Shown: positions 47,304 through 56,866 of the stretch, piece after piece
How the letters are laid out: each line of letters begins with the position of its first letter
Numbering within the stretch: position 1 is the first letter of the stretch
Source of the DNA: Myxococcales bacterium
GTDB lineage: Bacteria; Myxococcota; B64-G9
Assembly: GCA_012798435.1 (NCBI GenBank)
Contig: JAAZNF010000107.1
Span: 1 to 64,000 of the forward strand
Direction of reading: 5' to 3'
Length of the DNA stretch: 64,000 nt
Made by a program: the position numbers and the translations under genes
Notes under the pieces: generated by a model
The model's input: the letters and a program-made list of their open reading frames with translations, nothing else
What the model was told of the DNA's origin: nothing
Databases searched by the model: none

Positions 47304-49400
47304 GTGGGAGAGATCTTCGGAAAATACTCACTGGAGCGCAAGCTCGCCGTCGGCGGGATGGCCGAGATCTTCCTGGCCACCTACGTGGGGCCCGAGGGCT
47401 TCAAGAAGAGCGTGGCCATCAAACGCATCCTGCCCAACCTCACCGAGGACCCCGACTTCGTGACCATGTTCCTGGACGAGGCCCGCCTGGCGGCGCGCTT
47501 CTCCCACCCCAACATCGTGCAGATCTTCGAGCTGGGCCAGGTCAAGGGCACCTACTTCGTGGCCATGGAGTACGTGCACGGCCTCTCCACCTCCCGCATC
47601 CTCAAGGAGTGCCTCAAGAAGAACACCCACCTCCCCTTCGAGTACGCGGCCAAGATCGTCTCCTTCGCCTGCGAGGGGCTGGAGTACGCCCACTCCTTCA
47701 CCGACGCCGACGGCACCCCGCTCAACCTGATCCACCGCGACGTCAGCCCGCAGAACCTCATGCTCACCTACGACGGGGTGGTGAAGGTCCTGGACTTCGG
47801 CATCGCCAAGGCGGCCCGCAACCTGTACCAGACCCGCACCTCCACCCTGAAGGGCAAGGCCGCCTACATGTCCCCGGAGCAGATCAGCCTCAAACACGGG
47901 CTCGACCGGCGCTCGGACATCTTCGCGCTGGGCATCGTGCTGTACGAGTTCCTCACCGGGCAGCGGCCCTTCAACGGGGAGACCGAGCTCGAGATCATGC
48001 TGTCCATCGTGCAGCAGGAGCCGGCCCACCCCCAGATCCTCGAACCGGACATCCCCGACGACCTGTGCGCCATCCTGCTCAAGGCCCTGGCCAAGGATCG
48101 AGAGAAACGCTACCAGACCTGCCGCGAGCTCCGCTCCGATCTCGAGCAGTTCCTCATCAACCGCAAGATCCTGGTGGACGGCTACACCCTGGGCGCCTTC
48201 CTGCGCGAGCTGGCCCCCCCGGGCGATCAGGGAGTGGGGTATTCGCTGCCGACGCCCTCGCGGCCGGAGATGGCCAAGCCCGGCGAGGCCGGCGGCTCCA
48301 AGCCCAAAGCGGCCCGCAGCGGCCGCACGCCGCCCCGCGCCCCCTCCGCCAAGGGCGAGGACGCGCCCACCGTGCTCACCCCGTCCGAGATGTTCCGGCT
48401 CTCCCAGAACATCCAGCAGTCCGAGACGGCGAGCGCGGCCGCCGTCACCAGCCCGGTGCCGCCGCCCCCTCCCCGGCGGAGCGGCAGCAAGACCGGCCAG
48501 CGCGCCCCGGCCATCCCGGCGCGCCGCGGCGGCCGGCAGAACCTGGTGCTGGCGGCCTCCATCCTGGGCCTGTTCGTGCTGATCGGCGTGGGCGGGGCCT
48601 ACCTGCTCTTCGGGCCACCACCCGAGGGTCCTGCCCGCCCCGGCCTCTCCGATGCGGGGCCTGCATCGCTCCCGCCGACCGAGCCGGCACTCCCGGCGGA
48701 CGCCGGAGCGGTGGTCGCCGAGCCCGACGAAGGCCCCCTGGCGCCAAAGACGCCCGATGCCGGAGCCGAAAGCCCCGCCGATCCCGGTCCCGCCCTGCCG
48801 GCCGACCCCGGCCGTCCCGACGCCGGCCCCCGGCGCAACACAACGGCCGAGGAAGAACGCCGGCAGCGGCGCGAGGAGGAGCGCCGCCGCCGCGAGGAGG
48901 AGAAGCGCAAGGCCGAGGAGGAGCGGCGCCGCAAGGAGGAGGAGGAGCGCCGGCTGGCCATGAGCCAGGGGGGCTTTCTGAAGATCGACTCCCGCCCCTG
49001 GACCGAGGTCACCATCGACGGGGTGAGCTACGGCCAGACCCCGTTGGGCATGGCCGCGGACGAGAAGGGCATCCCGCTCGGCGCCGGCCCGCACAAGCTC
49101 GAGCTTTCCAACAAGCGCTTCGGCATCGAGTTCCGCCAGACGGTCCAGGTCCTGCCCGGCAAGAGCCAGACCGTGAGCAAGGTCTTCGGGCAGGGAACGC
49201 TGAAGCTCTTCGTGCTGCCCTACGGTGACGTGTACGTGAACGGCCAGATGGTGGGCAGCACGCCGCTGGAGAACCCCCTCCAGCTCTACGAGGGCGTCCA
49301 CACCGTGCGGGTGTTCTGCAAGCAGACCGGCAAGGAGGAGACCCGCAAGGTGAATATCGTGGCGGGCCAGGCCCTCACCCTCAACATCGACCTGCGCTGA
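47304..49400 (+). CDS. Membrane Ser/Thr protein kinase with C-terminal PEGA domains
   Basis: 698 residues. N-terminal Hanks-type kinase (about 8-280): glycine loop LAVGGMAEIFLA, Lys in SVAIKRI, catalytic HRDVSPQNLML, DFG in VLDFGIAKA and APE-like YMSPEQ. A Pro-rich juxtamembrane region leads to one membrane helix (NLVLAASILGLFVLIGVGGAYLLF, about 410-433), then a Pro/Ala/Asp linker, a charged coiled coil (EEERRQRREEERRRREEEKR) and two PEGA domains (GGFLKIDSRPWTEVTIDG and GTLKLFVLPYGDVYVNG). The GTG start has no strong ribosome site, so it could begin slightly later. Kinases of this build are numerous in Myxococcota. Confidence 0.93.
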   Translation: MGEIFGKYSLERKLAVGGMAEIFLATYVGPEGFKKSVAIKRILPNLTEDPDFVTMFLDEARLAARFSHPNIVQIFELGQVKGTYFVAMEYVHGLSTSRILKECLKKNTHLPFEYAAKIVSFACEGLEYAHSFTDADGTPLNLIHRDVSPQNLMLTYDGVVKVLDFGIAKAARNLYQTRTSTLKGKAAYMSPEQISLKHGLDRRSDIFALGIVLYEFLTGQRPFNGETELEIMLSIVQQEPAHPQILEPDIPDDLCAILLKALAKDREKRYQTCRELRSDLEQFLINRKILVDGYTLGAFLRELAPPGDQGVGYSLPTPSRPEMAKPGEAGGSKPKAARSGRTPPRAPSAKGEDAPTVLTPSEMFRLSQNIQQSETASAAAVTSPVPPPPPRRSGSKTGQRAPAIPARRGGRQNLVLAASILGLFVLIGVGGAYLLFGPPPEGPARPGLSDAGPASLPPTEPALPADAGAVVAEPDEGPLAPKTPDAGAESPADPGPALPADPGRPDAGPRRNTTAEEERRQRREEERRRREEEKRKAEEERRRKEEEERRLAMSQGGFLKIDSRPWTEVTIDGVSYGQTPLGMAADEKGIPLGAGPHKLELSNKRFGIEFRQTVQVLPGKSQTVSKVFGQGTLKLFVLPYGDVYVNGQMVGSTPLENPLQLYEGVHTVRVFCKQTGKEETRKVNIVAGQALTLNIDLR

Positions 49401-49559
49401 CCGTTTTCGGCTCGATGCGCGAAGAGATCCCCGGGTGGGGCCAAGGCGCGTACCGACACCCGCCCTGGAAGGTGCGACCTTGAGCGAAGACTGACGGGAT
49501 TCGACCGGGACCGGGAAGGCCGAGGACGGGGGCCCCGGGCAGGACGGGAACCGCAGGAG

Positions 49560-51212
49560 TCAGACCTTTCGCCTCTTCGTCCCACGCCGCACGGCAATCG
49601 CCAGAAGCGCCCCGAGTGCGAGGAGAACGGCCATGCCGCCAAAGTTCACATCCAGATGGCATCCACAGCCACCAATGACACCAGCCTTGTCGTCCGTCGA
49701 GCCACTGTCGCTGACGTCGGTTTCGCTTCCGCCTCCGGCGTCTTCTCCTCCAGGATAGGAACCATCATCCCCTGCTCCATCGTCTCCGCCCAGGTTGGTA
49801 TCGGTGCCGGCATCCACTCCGGCATCGACACCATCCGCTCCGTCCCAGGTCGTGCCCCCGTCTCCGGGATCGACGGAGCCGAGCTCCTTGACCTCGGCCG
49901 CCAGCTGCCAGCCGGGATTTTCGCCCTCACCGGCATAGGCGCCACGGAAGATCCATCCGCCCTTGCTGGTGCCGTTGAAATCCTTGTCGTAATCCGTGTC
50001 GCCAGCGAACTGGGCGAGCGGGAGCGCCGAGCCCTGGCAGCGTCCCGAAAGCGGATAGAAGTCCATCGCGCCGAGGAGGAGCGATGGCGAGACGACGTAG
50101 CTGCCGGCGTTGGCGACCGCGTCGGTCATGTTGTCGCTCGAATTCGCGATGGGGCCCGTGATCGGCGTGTCCGCAAAGATGAGGTTGCCGACCACCGCAT
50201 CCCCCTGCGTCGCCGTGCTGCCGAAGCCGACACCCACACCGGCCCCGAAGATGGTGTTGTTGTAGACGGTCGCGAGCTTGAGCGGCAGGTCGTGGTTCTG
50301 GAGGCGAATGGCGGTGCCGGTCACATCGACAAAGATGTTGTCGTGGATCGACACGCGCCCCGACGCCTGCAGCAGAGACTCGCGCGGGTTGTGGAAGAAG
50401 AGGTTGCCGTAGATCTCGTAGCGGTCGTTGGACCCCGGCCCGCTGTCCGGAAATCCTCCGACCAACAAATTGGGTCTGTCACCGCTGGGACTGGGCCGGT
50501 CGGTCTTGATGAAGACGTTGTGCCGGATGACGGTCGTCGTCGGCGCGGTGGGCATGCCCGGAACGTCGGGGCGCGGTTGCTGCCACTTGATCTCCATGTT
50601 GTAGCCGATGGTGTCCTGCACCAGGTTGTGCTCGATGAGACCGCCGATGAACGGTGACGTGCCGTCGCTGTTCCCCAGATACAGGCCGGTGCCGGCGCCG
50701 GCGATGCGGTTGCGGCGGATGACCCAGCCCCAGGTGGGCGTCTTGGTCGAGATGGCCACGGTCTGCTGTCCCGCATCGTGGCGCAGAAACGTACACCCCT
50801 CGACGGTGACGTGGTGCACCAGGTTCCCCGTGCCGCCCTTGGCGCTGACGCCGAAGGCGCCGTCGACGCCCCGGCCGTCGATGGTCAAGTTGCGCAAGAC
50901 GACGTAGCTCGAGTCGACGATTTCTACGGTATTGCAGCAGGGACCGGGATCGGCCTGGATCACGGCAGGCGGGCCCGCGTCGGGCCCCGTGATGGTGATC
51001 CATTCTGTCGGGCTGCCGTTGCGCCCGTCGATGACGAAGTGGTCATAGGTGCCGGCGTTCAGGTGGAGCGTGTCGCCCGGAACGAGGCCGCCCAGTTGCG
51101 ATTGCAGCGTCGCGGGATCCGCGGTCTTGTCGGCGCCGGCCGCCGGCGAAGGGTGCAACAGGGCGAGAACACCCACCCGGCACAAGAAGCCAGAAAGGCG
51201 CGCCGCGCGCAT
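49560..51212 (-). CDS. Secreted parallel beta-helix protein with a MYXO-CTERM-like tail
   Basis: 550 residues: signal peptide, then a right-handed beta-helix (pectate-lyase-like, about residues 50-400) with repeated Asn/Gly-rich turns such as YVVLRNLTIDGRGVDG and FSIHDN-like HDNIFVDVTGTAIRLQNHD. A Gly/Asp-rich linker follows, and the C-terminus has GGCGC, a membrane segment (FGGMAVLLALGALLAIAV) and RRGTKRRKV, the tripartite form of MYXO-CTERM sorting signals cut by myxosortase. It may bind or cleave an extracellular polysaccharide; active-site residues were not identified. It lies 36 bases after rho. Confidence 0.85.
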   Translation of the reverse strand: MRAARLSGFLCRVGVLALLHPSPAAGADKTADPATLQSQLGGLVPGDTLHLNAGTYDHFVIDGRNGSPTEWITITGPDAGPPAVIQADPGPCCNTVEIVDSSYVVLRNLTIDGRGVDGAFGVSAKGGTGNLVHHVTVEGCTFLRHDAGQQTVAISTKTPTWGWVIRRNRIAGAGTGLYLGNSDGTSPFIGGLIEHNLVQDTIGYNMEIKWQQPRPDVPGMPTAPTTTVIRHNVFIKTDRPSPSGDRPNLLVGGFPDSGPGSNDRYEIYGNLFFHNPRESLLQASGRVSIHDNIFVDVTGTAIRLQNHDLPLKLATVYNNTIFGAGVGVGFGSTATQGDAVVGNLIFADTPITGPIANSSDNMTDAVANAGSYVVSPSLLLGAMDFYPLSGRCQGSALPLAQFAGDTDYDKDFNGTSKGGWIFRGAYAGEGENPGWQLAAEVKELGSVDPGDGGTTWDGADGVDAGVDAGTDTNLGGDDGAGDDGSYPGGEDAGGGSETDVSDSGSTDDKAGVIGGCGCHLDVNFGGMAVLLALGALLAIAVRRGTKRRKV

Positions 51213-51248
51213 TTTCAGTCCCGACGACGCGCCGGTCGAGGCGCGCGC

Positions 51249-52496
51249 CTACTGGTTCATGGACTCCAGGAATTCCTTGTTGCTCTGGGTGCGGCTGATC
51301 TTGGAGAGCAGGAACTCCATGGAGTCGATGACGTTGAGCGGGTGCAGCAGCTGGCGCAGGATCCACACCCGTTGCAGGGTCATGGGATCCATGAGGAGCT
51401 CCTCCTTGCGGGTGGAGGAGGCGTTGATGTCCAGACAGGGGAAGATGCGCTTCTCCATGAGCTTGCGGTCCAGGCGCATCTCGGAGTTGCCGGTGCCCTT
51501 GAACTCCTCGAAGATCACCTCGTCCATGCGCGAGCCGGTGTCCACCAGCGCGGTGCCCACGATGGTGAGCGAGCCGCCGCCCTCGATGGCCCGGGCGGCG
51601 CCGAAGAAGCGCTTGGGCTTGTGCAGGGCGTTCGAGTCCACGCCGCCGGAGAGGATCTTGCCCGAGGGCGGCACCACCGCGTTGTAGGCGCGCGCCAGGC
51701 GGGTGATGGAGTCGAGCAATATGACCACGTCCTTGCCGTGCTCGACCATACGCTTGGCCTTCTCGATCACCATCTCGGCCACCTGCACGTGGCGCTGCGC
51801 CGGCTCGTCGAAGGTCGAGCTGATGACCTCGCCCTTCACCGAGCGTTCCATGTCGGTGACTTCCTCCGGGCGTTCGTCGATGAGCAGGACGATGAGCTCC
51901 ACTTCCTTGTGGTTGTGGGCCAGGGCGTGGGCGATGTCCTGGAGCAGCACCGTCTTTCCGGCCCGCGGCGGGCTGACGATCAGGCAGCGCTGCCCCTTGC
52001 CGATGGGGCACAAGAGGTCGATGATGCGGGTGGAGAAGTTCTTGGGCTCGTACTCCAGCAAGAACTTCTTGTGCGGATACAGCGGGGTCAGGTTATCGAA
52101 GAGGATCTTGTCCTTGGCGGCGTCGGGATCCTCGCGGTTGAGCATCTCCACCTTGAGCAGGGCGAAGTAGCGCTCGCCCTCCTTGGGCGGCCGCACCTGG
52201 CCGGCGATGGTGTCGCCGGTGCGCAGGTTGAAACGGCGGATCTGCGAGGGGGAGACGTAGATGTCGTCCGGGCCGGGTAGGTAGTTGTAGTCCGGCGAGC
52301 GCAAGAAACCGAAGCCGTCGGGCAGGATCTCCAGCACGCCCTCGCCGTAGATGTTGCCGTCCTTCTCGGCCTGGGCCTGCAGGATGGCGAAGATCATCTC
52401 GGACTTGCGCAGCCCGCCGCCGCCCTGGACGTTGAGCTCCTTGGCCAGCTTGTTGAGCTCGCTGATCTTCATGTTCTTCAGTTCGTTGAGGTTCAT
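51249..52496 (-). CDS. rho: Transcription termination factor Rho
   Basis: 415-residue hexameric RNA helicase. N-terminal Rho-N helix ([18 protein letters not shown]), RNA-binding OSB fold with [20 protein letters not shown], and the ATPase core: Walker [28 protein letters not shown], Walker [18 protein letters not shown]-loop [13 protein letters not shown]. All hallmark residues are present. It has its own promoter about 190 bases upstream. Confidence 0.98.
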   Translation of the reverse strand: MNLNELKNMKISELNKLAKELNVQGGGGLRKSEMIFAILQAQAEKDGNIYGEGVLEILPDGFGFLRSPDYNYLPGPDDIYVSPSQIRRFNLRTGDTIAGQVRPPKEGERYFALLKVEMLNREDPDAAKDKILFDNLTPLYPHKKFLLEYEPKNFSTRIIDLLCPIGKGQRCLIVSPPRAGKTVLLQDIAHALAHNHKEVELIVLLIDERPEEVTDMERSVKGEVISSTFDEPAQRHVQVAEMVIEKAKRMVEHGKDVVILLDSITRLARAYNAVVPPSGKILSGGVDSNALHKPKRFFGAARAIEGGGSLTIVGTALVDTGSRMDEVIFEEFKGTGNSEMRLDRKLMEKRIFPCLDINASSTRKEELLMDPMTLQRVWILRQLLHPLNVIDSMEFLLSKISRTQSNKEFLESMNQ

Positions 52497-52688
52497 GCGT
52501 TCTCCTTCTCCTGGAGGAGGGGGCGCCCGGCGCCGGCGGCGCGCGGGGCCTGGGGGTGGGGATGGGTTCCGTCTCCGATCATTATCGCGTTCGGCGCCAC
52601 GTACGCGCCCTGTCTGCGGATTCCGATTGGGGTGGGAGCAACGGCGTCCCGACCGTCATTCAAGTTGCCGATCCTGAAACGTGCGCCA

Positions 52689-52717
52689 TGCCTACCTTAG
52701 GAAAAACCCCTTGTCAA
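52689..52717 (-). promoter_or_regulatory. Candidate promoter of rho
   Basis: Minus-strand TTGACA (52712-52717) is perfect; the -10 TAGGCA (52689-52694) after 17 bases is weak. It would produce a leader of about 185 bases, consistent with the long autoregulated leader of rho in other bacteria. The intervening 52497-52682 holds no supported gene. Confidence 0.5.
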
Positions 52718-52728
52718 GGACAAACGAA

Positions 52729-53676
52729 TCACAAGAACTCCCGCATCACCCGGTTGAAACGCTCCGGCTCCTCGATCATCGGCAAGTGCCCCGACTCCTC
52801 GAACACGGAAAGGCGCGCGCCCGGGATGGCCTGCTCGAGGCGCCGGCCCATGGAGAGCAGCACCAGCGGGTCGTGCCGGCCCCATACCAGCAGGGTCGGG
52901 GCCCGGATGGCGGCGAAGTCCTCCGCGGGATGCAGCCCCCCGTCCAGGATGACCCGGCAGATGCGCGCCTTGGCCGGGCGGTGCTTCCAGAACTCCTCCT
53001 CCAGCACCTGCTGGAGGGCGAAATTGGGGATGAACGGCGGATGGTGGTACACCCGCTCCAGGAACCTGCGCAGCTCGTAGATATCGGCCGGGATGAGCAC
53101 GCGGGTGAGGTCCGTCACCCCGCCGAAGTTGCGCGCGATCTCGGCCCGCTCGGCCGGCGTCGGCGCCAGGCCCGCGGCGTCCACCAGGATGAGCCGCACC
53201 ACCTTTTCCGGGTGGCGCAGCGCAAGCTCCAGGGCCACCAGCCCGCCGAAGGAGACGCCCACCACCGCGGCGTGCGGCACGCCGAGGGTATCGAGCAGCT
53301 CCGCCAGCGCGTCGGCCTGCTCGGGGGCGCCGCTCACTCCGGCCGGATCGCGCGGCACGCTCTCGCCGAACCAGAACAGGTCCACCGCGATCACCCGATG
53401 GCCGGGCGAGAGCGCGGGCACCTGGCGCTTCCAGGTTTCCAGCGCGCCCACCCCGAAGCCGTGGACGAGCAGCACCGCCGGCCCCTCGCCTCCGGCGAAG
53501 ACGCGCATGCGGCCCGCCGCAAGCTCCACCATGGCTGGTTGGATGCCGTGGTCTCGAAAGTCCTCGAGCGCCATCTCGCGGCTGAGCCGCACCACGTTGC
53601 ACGAGGCGGCGAAAAACAAGAACAGACCTGCGACGGCTGTCGCGGCCAGACGTCGCGCCGGAAAGGATTTGCGCAT
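52729..53676 (-). CDS. Lipid-anchored alpha/beta hydrolase
   Basis: 315 residues with a lipoprotein signal (lipobox FAASC), then an alpha/beta-hydrolase fold: oxyanion HGFGVGALETW, nucleophile Ser in VVGVSFGGLVALELAL, acid Asp in LLVWGRHDPLVLLSMGRRLE and catalytic His in ESGHLPMIEEPERF. All three triad residues are present. Substrate unknown; an esterase or lipase acting at the membrane is likely. The gene stands alone; a TTGACA at 53706-53711 with a poor -10 may be its promoter. Confidence 0.9.
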   Translation of the reverse strand: MRKSFPARRLAATAVAGLFLFFAASCNVVRLSREMALEDFRDHGIQPAMVELAAGRMRVFAGGEGPAVLLVHGFGVGALETWKRQVPALSPGHRVIAVDLFWFGESVPRDPAGVSGAPEQADALAELLDTLGVPHAAVVGVSFGGLVALELALRHPEKVVRLILVDAAGLAPTPAERAEIARNFGGVTDLTRVLIPADIYELRRFLERVYHHPPFIPNFALQQVLEEEFWKHRPAKARICRVILDGGLHPAEDFAAIRAPTLLVWGRHDPLVLLSMGRRLEQAIPGARLSVFEESGHLPMIEEPERFNRVMREFL

Positions 53677-53791
53677 GGGTCGAGATTCCTCTGTCGGAGC
53701 CGGGCTGTCAACCGTCGGTTTTCTGACCGTACCTCATGAATACTACAATTCGATTGAGCCATTGTGGAACTTTCCGTGGCGCGGCGCGCAA

Positions 53792-53848
53792 GGCGGGTCC
53801 TCCATGCAGCGGAGCCGGCTCGGCGGCGAGCAGTTAGGAGGACCCGCC
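53792..53848. repeat. 12-base perfect inverted repeat with a structured loop
   Basis: GGCGGGTCCTCC (53792-53803) pairs with GGAGGACCCGCC (53837-53848) across a 33-base loop that itself contains AGCCGGCT and other short complements. No U-run follows on either strand, so it is not a classic intrinsic terminator. It lies between two divergent genes, with nothing coding seen in 53677-53952. It could be a repetitive extragenic element or a small RNA. Confidence 0.6.
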
Positions 53849-53952
53849 GTCAAGCAGCCGAGCCATAGAGGATAATGTCTGGAAAAAAGCGCGGTGCGGT
53901 CAGGTCGGGTTCGCATTGACTTGGGCCGCCGGCAACGGATAGGGTCTGGCCC

Positions 53953-55290
53953 ATGCGAAAATCGTCTTGTGTTCCATTCCTCCGGGTCGCCGCCCTGTGC
54001 GTGGTCCTCCTCCCGGCGCTCCCTCGGCAAGCCGCGGCCCACCGTTGCGAGCTGTGGGCCTGGCACAAGGACGGGCATTCCGCCGCGCTGTTTTGCAGCG
54101 AGGCCTGCCGCGATTGCCCGGGGCGGGAGGAGATCCTCATCCTCGGGCGCATGGCCCAGGGCAAGCCGGCCATCGTGTGGCAGGCCGGGGACGCCGCCGA
54201 GACGCCGGATGCGGCGGCGCGCGAGCAGCTCCTCCAGCGCTCGGCCGAGTGGCTGCGAAGCATTGGATTCGATGTCGCCAAGGAACTGCCGCTTTTTACC
54301 GGCGGGCACCCGGCGCCGCAGGGCACCTTTCCCGGCCCGGCCTGGAAGAGCGTGACGCTGGTCGGCCCCCCCGAGCCGCTGCCTGCGAGACAAGGACAGG
54401 ATCCGGCAGGAAGATGCGAAGAAGGAGTCCCCGGGCCGGGGAGCCACGCCGCCATCCCGCTACCCGAGGGCGCAAGCCAGCCACCCGGCCTGTTGCAGAT
54501 CACGGCGCTCGACTGCGCGAGGAACGAGAACCGGGAAAACGCGCTCGCCATCCGGGCGGACTTCATTCCCTTCGGCGAGGCGGCGGCGATCTGGCTGGGG
54601 CAGCTCTCGTGGCTGTGGGACACCGGGCACGTCTCGGCCGAGATCGAGGTCGCCGTGTCGCCCCAGGGCCGCGCGCTCCTCTTGCGCCGTACTGCAGACT
54701 CGGCGGGCCGCTCACGCGAGCTTTTTTTCCCCCTGTGGCTACCGGGATCGGGCCGGGAACCGCCGCCCAGGGCGAAAGACCTCTACCCCGGCGCCTACGC
54801 GGGCACCTTCGGCGAGAACGTCGTCGAGTACCTGGCCATGCCGCGGGTGCTGGCGGGGGCCTTCCTGGGCAGCATCGGCGGCGGCGGCGACTCCTATGGC
54901 TGGACATCCTTCCACTTCTCCATCCTGGAGTACCTCACTTTCGGCGAGCCGCGCCACTGGCTCGATCTGGGCGTGGGCGGGGCGCTGTTCTCCTACCAGC
55001 GCTCCTCGCGCGGGACGGGCTGGTCGATCCTGGGCTTCGGCCCGGCGCTCAAGGTGGGAAGGTTGCTCGTCGAGGGGCGGGTGGAGGCCCTGTCCTTCAA
55101 GGAGGGAGAGTGGCGGCCCGGCCTGCGCGCACGCGTGGTCCTCCCCCTGGCCACGCCACGCGAGGTCGGCATGTGGGGCATCTTCATCCCCAGTCCCATG
55201 ATCGGCTACGACGTATGGTACCGCTCCGACCTCAGCCACGACGAGACGCACTTCTGGTGGGGCGTGACCTGGCTGGGGAACTACTTTTAG
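53953..55290 (+). CDS. Secreted/envelope protein of unknown function
   Basis: 445 residues with a signal peptide (MRKSSCVPFLRVAALCVVLLP...AAA). The first third has a Cys-containing region HRCELWAWHKDGHSAALFCS followed by CRDCPGREEILILGR; the C-terminal third is rich in Gly and aromatic residues in alternating pattern (VGGALFSYQRSSRGTGWSIL, ending HFWWGVTWLGNYF), suggesting beta-strands and perhaps an outer-membrane barrel end. No family is recognised. A TTGACT at 53916-53921 with TAGGGT 18 bases later would put the start of transcription at the ATG. Confidence 0.75.
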   Translation: MRKSSCVPFLRVAALCVVLLPALPRQAAAHRCELWAWHKDGHSAALFCSEACRDCPGREEILILGRMAQGKPAIVWQAGDAAETPDAAAREQLLQRSAEWLRSIGFDVAKELPLFTGGHPAPQGTFPGPAWKSVTLVGPPEPLPARQGQDPAGRCEEGVPGPGSHAAIPLPEGASQPPGLLQITALDCARNENRENALAIRADFIPFGEAAAIWLGQLSWLWDTGHVSAEIEVAVSPQGRALLLRRTADSAGRSRELFFPLWLPGSGREPPPRAKDLYPGAYAGTFGENVVEYLAMPRVLAGAFLGSIGGGGDSYGWTSFHFSILEYLTFGEPRHWLDLGVGGALFSYQRSSRGTGWSILGFGPALKVGRLLVEGRVEALSFKEGEWRPGLRARVVLPLATPREVGMWGIFIPSPMIGYDVWYRSDLSHDETHFWWGVTWLGNYF

Positions 55291-55299
55291 AAGGAGCTG

Positions 55300-55452
55300 G
55301 TGAATTTCATCGGGCGTCTGGCCGCAAAGCCCCACGGCGCCGGCGCGGCCAGAGGAGAACTTTGCAAGCTGGCGCGCGAAGGCGAGGCCCGCGGAACCAT
55401 CGCCTTCGTGCGGTGGGTGACGGCCGAGGCCGCGGAAACCGAGAGGGCGTGA
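55300..55452 (+). CDS. Possible 50-residue small protein
   Basis: A GTG-started frame of 51 codons beginning VNFIGRLAAKPHGAGAARGE and ending TAEAAETERA. It has an AAGGAG ribosome site 3 bases upstream, starts 9 bases after the previous stop and ends 1 base before the permease ATG, so it fits an operon exactly. Third codon positions are mostly G or C as in real genes here. No homologue is known to me; chance is not excluded. Confidence 0.4.
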   Translation: MNFIGRLAAKPHGAGAARGELCKLAREGEARGTIAFVRWVTAEAAETERA

Positions 55453-55453
55453 C

Positions 55454-56803
55454 ATGCGAGAATGGATCGAGCGGATCTTCCAGCTCACCGCGCGCGGCAC
55501 CAGCCTGCGCGCCGAGGCGCGCGGCGGCGTGGTGACCTTCCTCACCATGAGCTACATCATCTTCGTCCAGCCGATGGTGCTGCAGGCGGCGGGGATGGAC
55601 TTCGGGGCGGTGATGGTGGCCACCTGCCTGGCCTCGGCCTTCGCCACCCTGGTCATGGCCTTCGGGGCCAACTACCCGGTGGCCCTGGCCCCGTGCATGG
55701 GCGAAAACTTCTTCTTCGTCAGCGTGTGCGCCGGCGCGGTGACCGGCGCCCCCGTGCCCTGGCCGGCGGCGCTGGCGGCGGTGCTGGCCTCCGGCGTGCT
55801 GTTTCTACTGCTCTCGGCCTTCCGCTTCCGCGAGGCCATCCTGGAGAAGCTGCCGCTCTCGCTGAAACACGCCATCCCCGCCGGCATCGGCCTGTTCATC
55901 GCCTTCATCGGGCTGCAGCAGGGCGGCCTGGTGCGGGCCGCGCCGGGTTCGATGGTGGGCCTGGGGGATCTGGGCTCGGGCCCGGCGCTGCTCACGCTGG
56001 GCGGGCTGGTCTTCACCGGCGTTCTGCTTTCGCTGCGGATCCCGGGGGCCTTCCTGTGGGGCCTGCTGGCCTCCACCGCGGCCGCGCTGCCGTTGGGGCT
56101 CGCCGAATGGCACGGCCTCTTCAGCGCCCCGCCCAGCCTGGCGCCGGTGCTCTTCAAGCTGGACCTGGCGAGCCTTCTGGACGCGGCCATGATCCCGGTG
56201 GTGGTGATCTTCTTGTTCATGGTCCTCTTCGACACCGTGGGCACCCTGGTGGGCGTGGGACAGCAGGCGGGCCTGATGAAGGACGGCCAGCTCGAGCGGG
56301 CCGGGCGGGCGCTGTTCTCCGACGCCGCGGGCACCACCGCGGGCGCGCTGCTCGGCACCTCCACCGTGTCGGCCTACATCGAGAGCGCGGCCGGCGTGGC
56401 GGCGGGGGCGCGCACCGGGCTGGCCTCGGTGGTCACCGCGGCGCTCTTCTTGCTGGCCATGTTCTGCTTTCCGCTCGTGCAGATGGTGGGCGGCGGGGTG
56501 GTCATCGGCGGCGTCCCCTACCACCCCATCACCGCGCCGGTGCTCATCCTGGTCGGCTCCATGATGGTGCGCATGATCGCGCACATCGGCTGGGAGGAGC
56601 CGTCCGAGGCCATCCCGGCCTTCCTGGTGATCGCCGGCATCCCGCTCACCTACTCCATCGCCGACGGGCTGGCCCTCGGTTTCGTGGCCTACCCGCTCCT
56701 CAAACTCCTCTCCGGCAAGGGGCGGCAGGTGCCGGGGCTGGTGTACCTCATGGCGGCCCTGCTGTGCGGCGTGTTCGTGATGAAGGCGCTGCTTCGGGCC
56801 TGA
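55454..56803 (+). CDS. NCS2-family purine permease, AzgA type
   Basis: 449 residues with 12-14 membrane helices. AzgA-specific stretches are clear: VTFLTMSYIIFVQPMVLQAA at the N-terminus, PVALAPCMGENFFFV, PAGIGLFIAFIGLQQGGLV, MVLFDTVGTLVGVGQQAGLM and LLGTSTVSAYIESAAGVAAG. Transports hypoxanthine, guanine or adenine with protons. ATG at 55454. No purine-metabolism gene lies next to it. Confidence 0.92.
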   Translation: MREWIERIFQLTARGTSLRAEARGGVVTFLTMSYIIFVQPMVLQAAGMDFGAVMVATCLASAFATLVMAFGANYPVALAPCMGENFFFVSVCAGAVTGAPVPWPAALAAVLASGVLFLLLSAFRFREAILEKLPLSLKHAIPAGIGLFIAFIGLQQGGLVRAAPGSMVGLGDLGSGPALLTLGGLVFTGVLLSLRIPGAFLWGLLASTAAALPLGLAEWHGLFSAPPSLAPVLFKLDLASLLDAAMIPVVVIFLFMVLFDTVGTLVGVGQQAGLMKDGQLERAGRALFSDAAGTTAGALLGTSTVSAYIESAAGVAAGARTGLASVVTAALFLLAMFCFPLVQMVGGGVVIGGVPYHPITAPVLILVGSMMVRMIAHIGWEEPSEAIPAFLVIAGIPLTYSIADGLALGFVAYPLLKLLSGKGRQVPGLVYLMAALLCGVFVMKALLRA

Positions 56804-56866
56804 GACGCCTCGGAACCACGAGCCAAGATTGCGGACGGCCGCGGCCGATGGTATAGGAGGCGCGGC

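Noticed and set aside
52582-52659. 25-codon frame in the rho leader
   Set aside because: Has no ribosome site and begins in a stop-start overlap with another tiny frame; a leader peptide cannot be supported.
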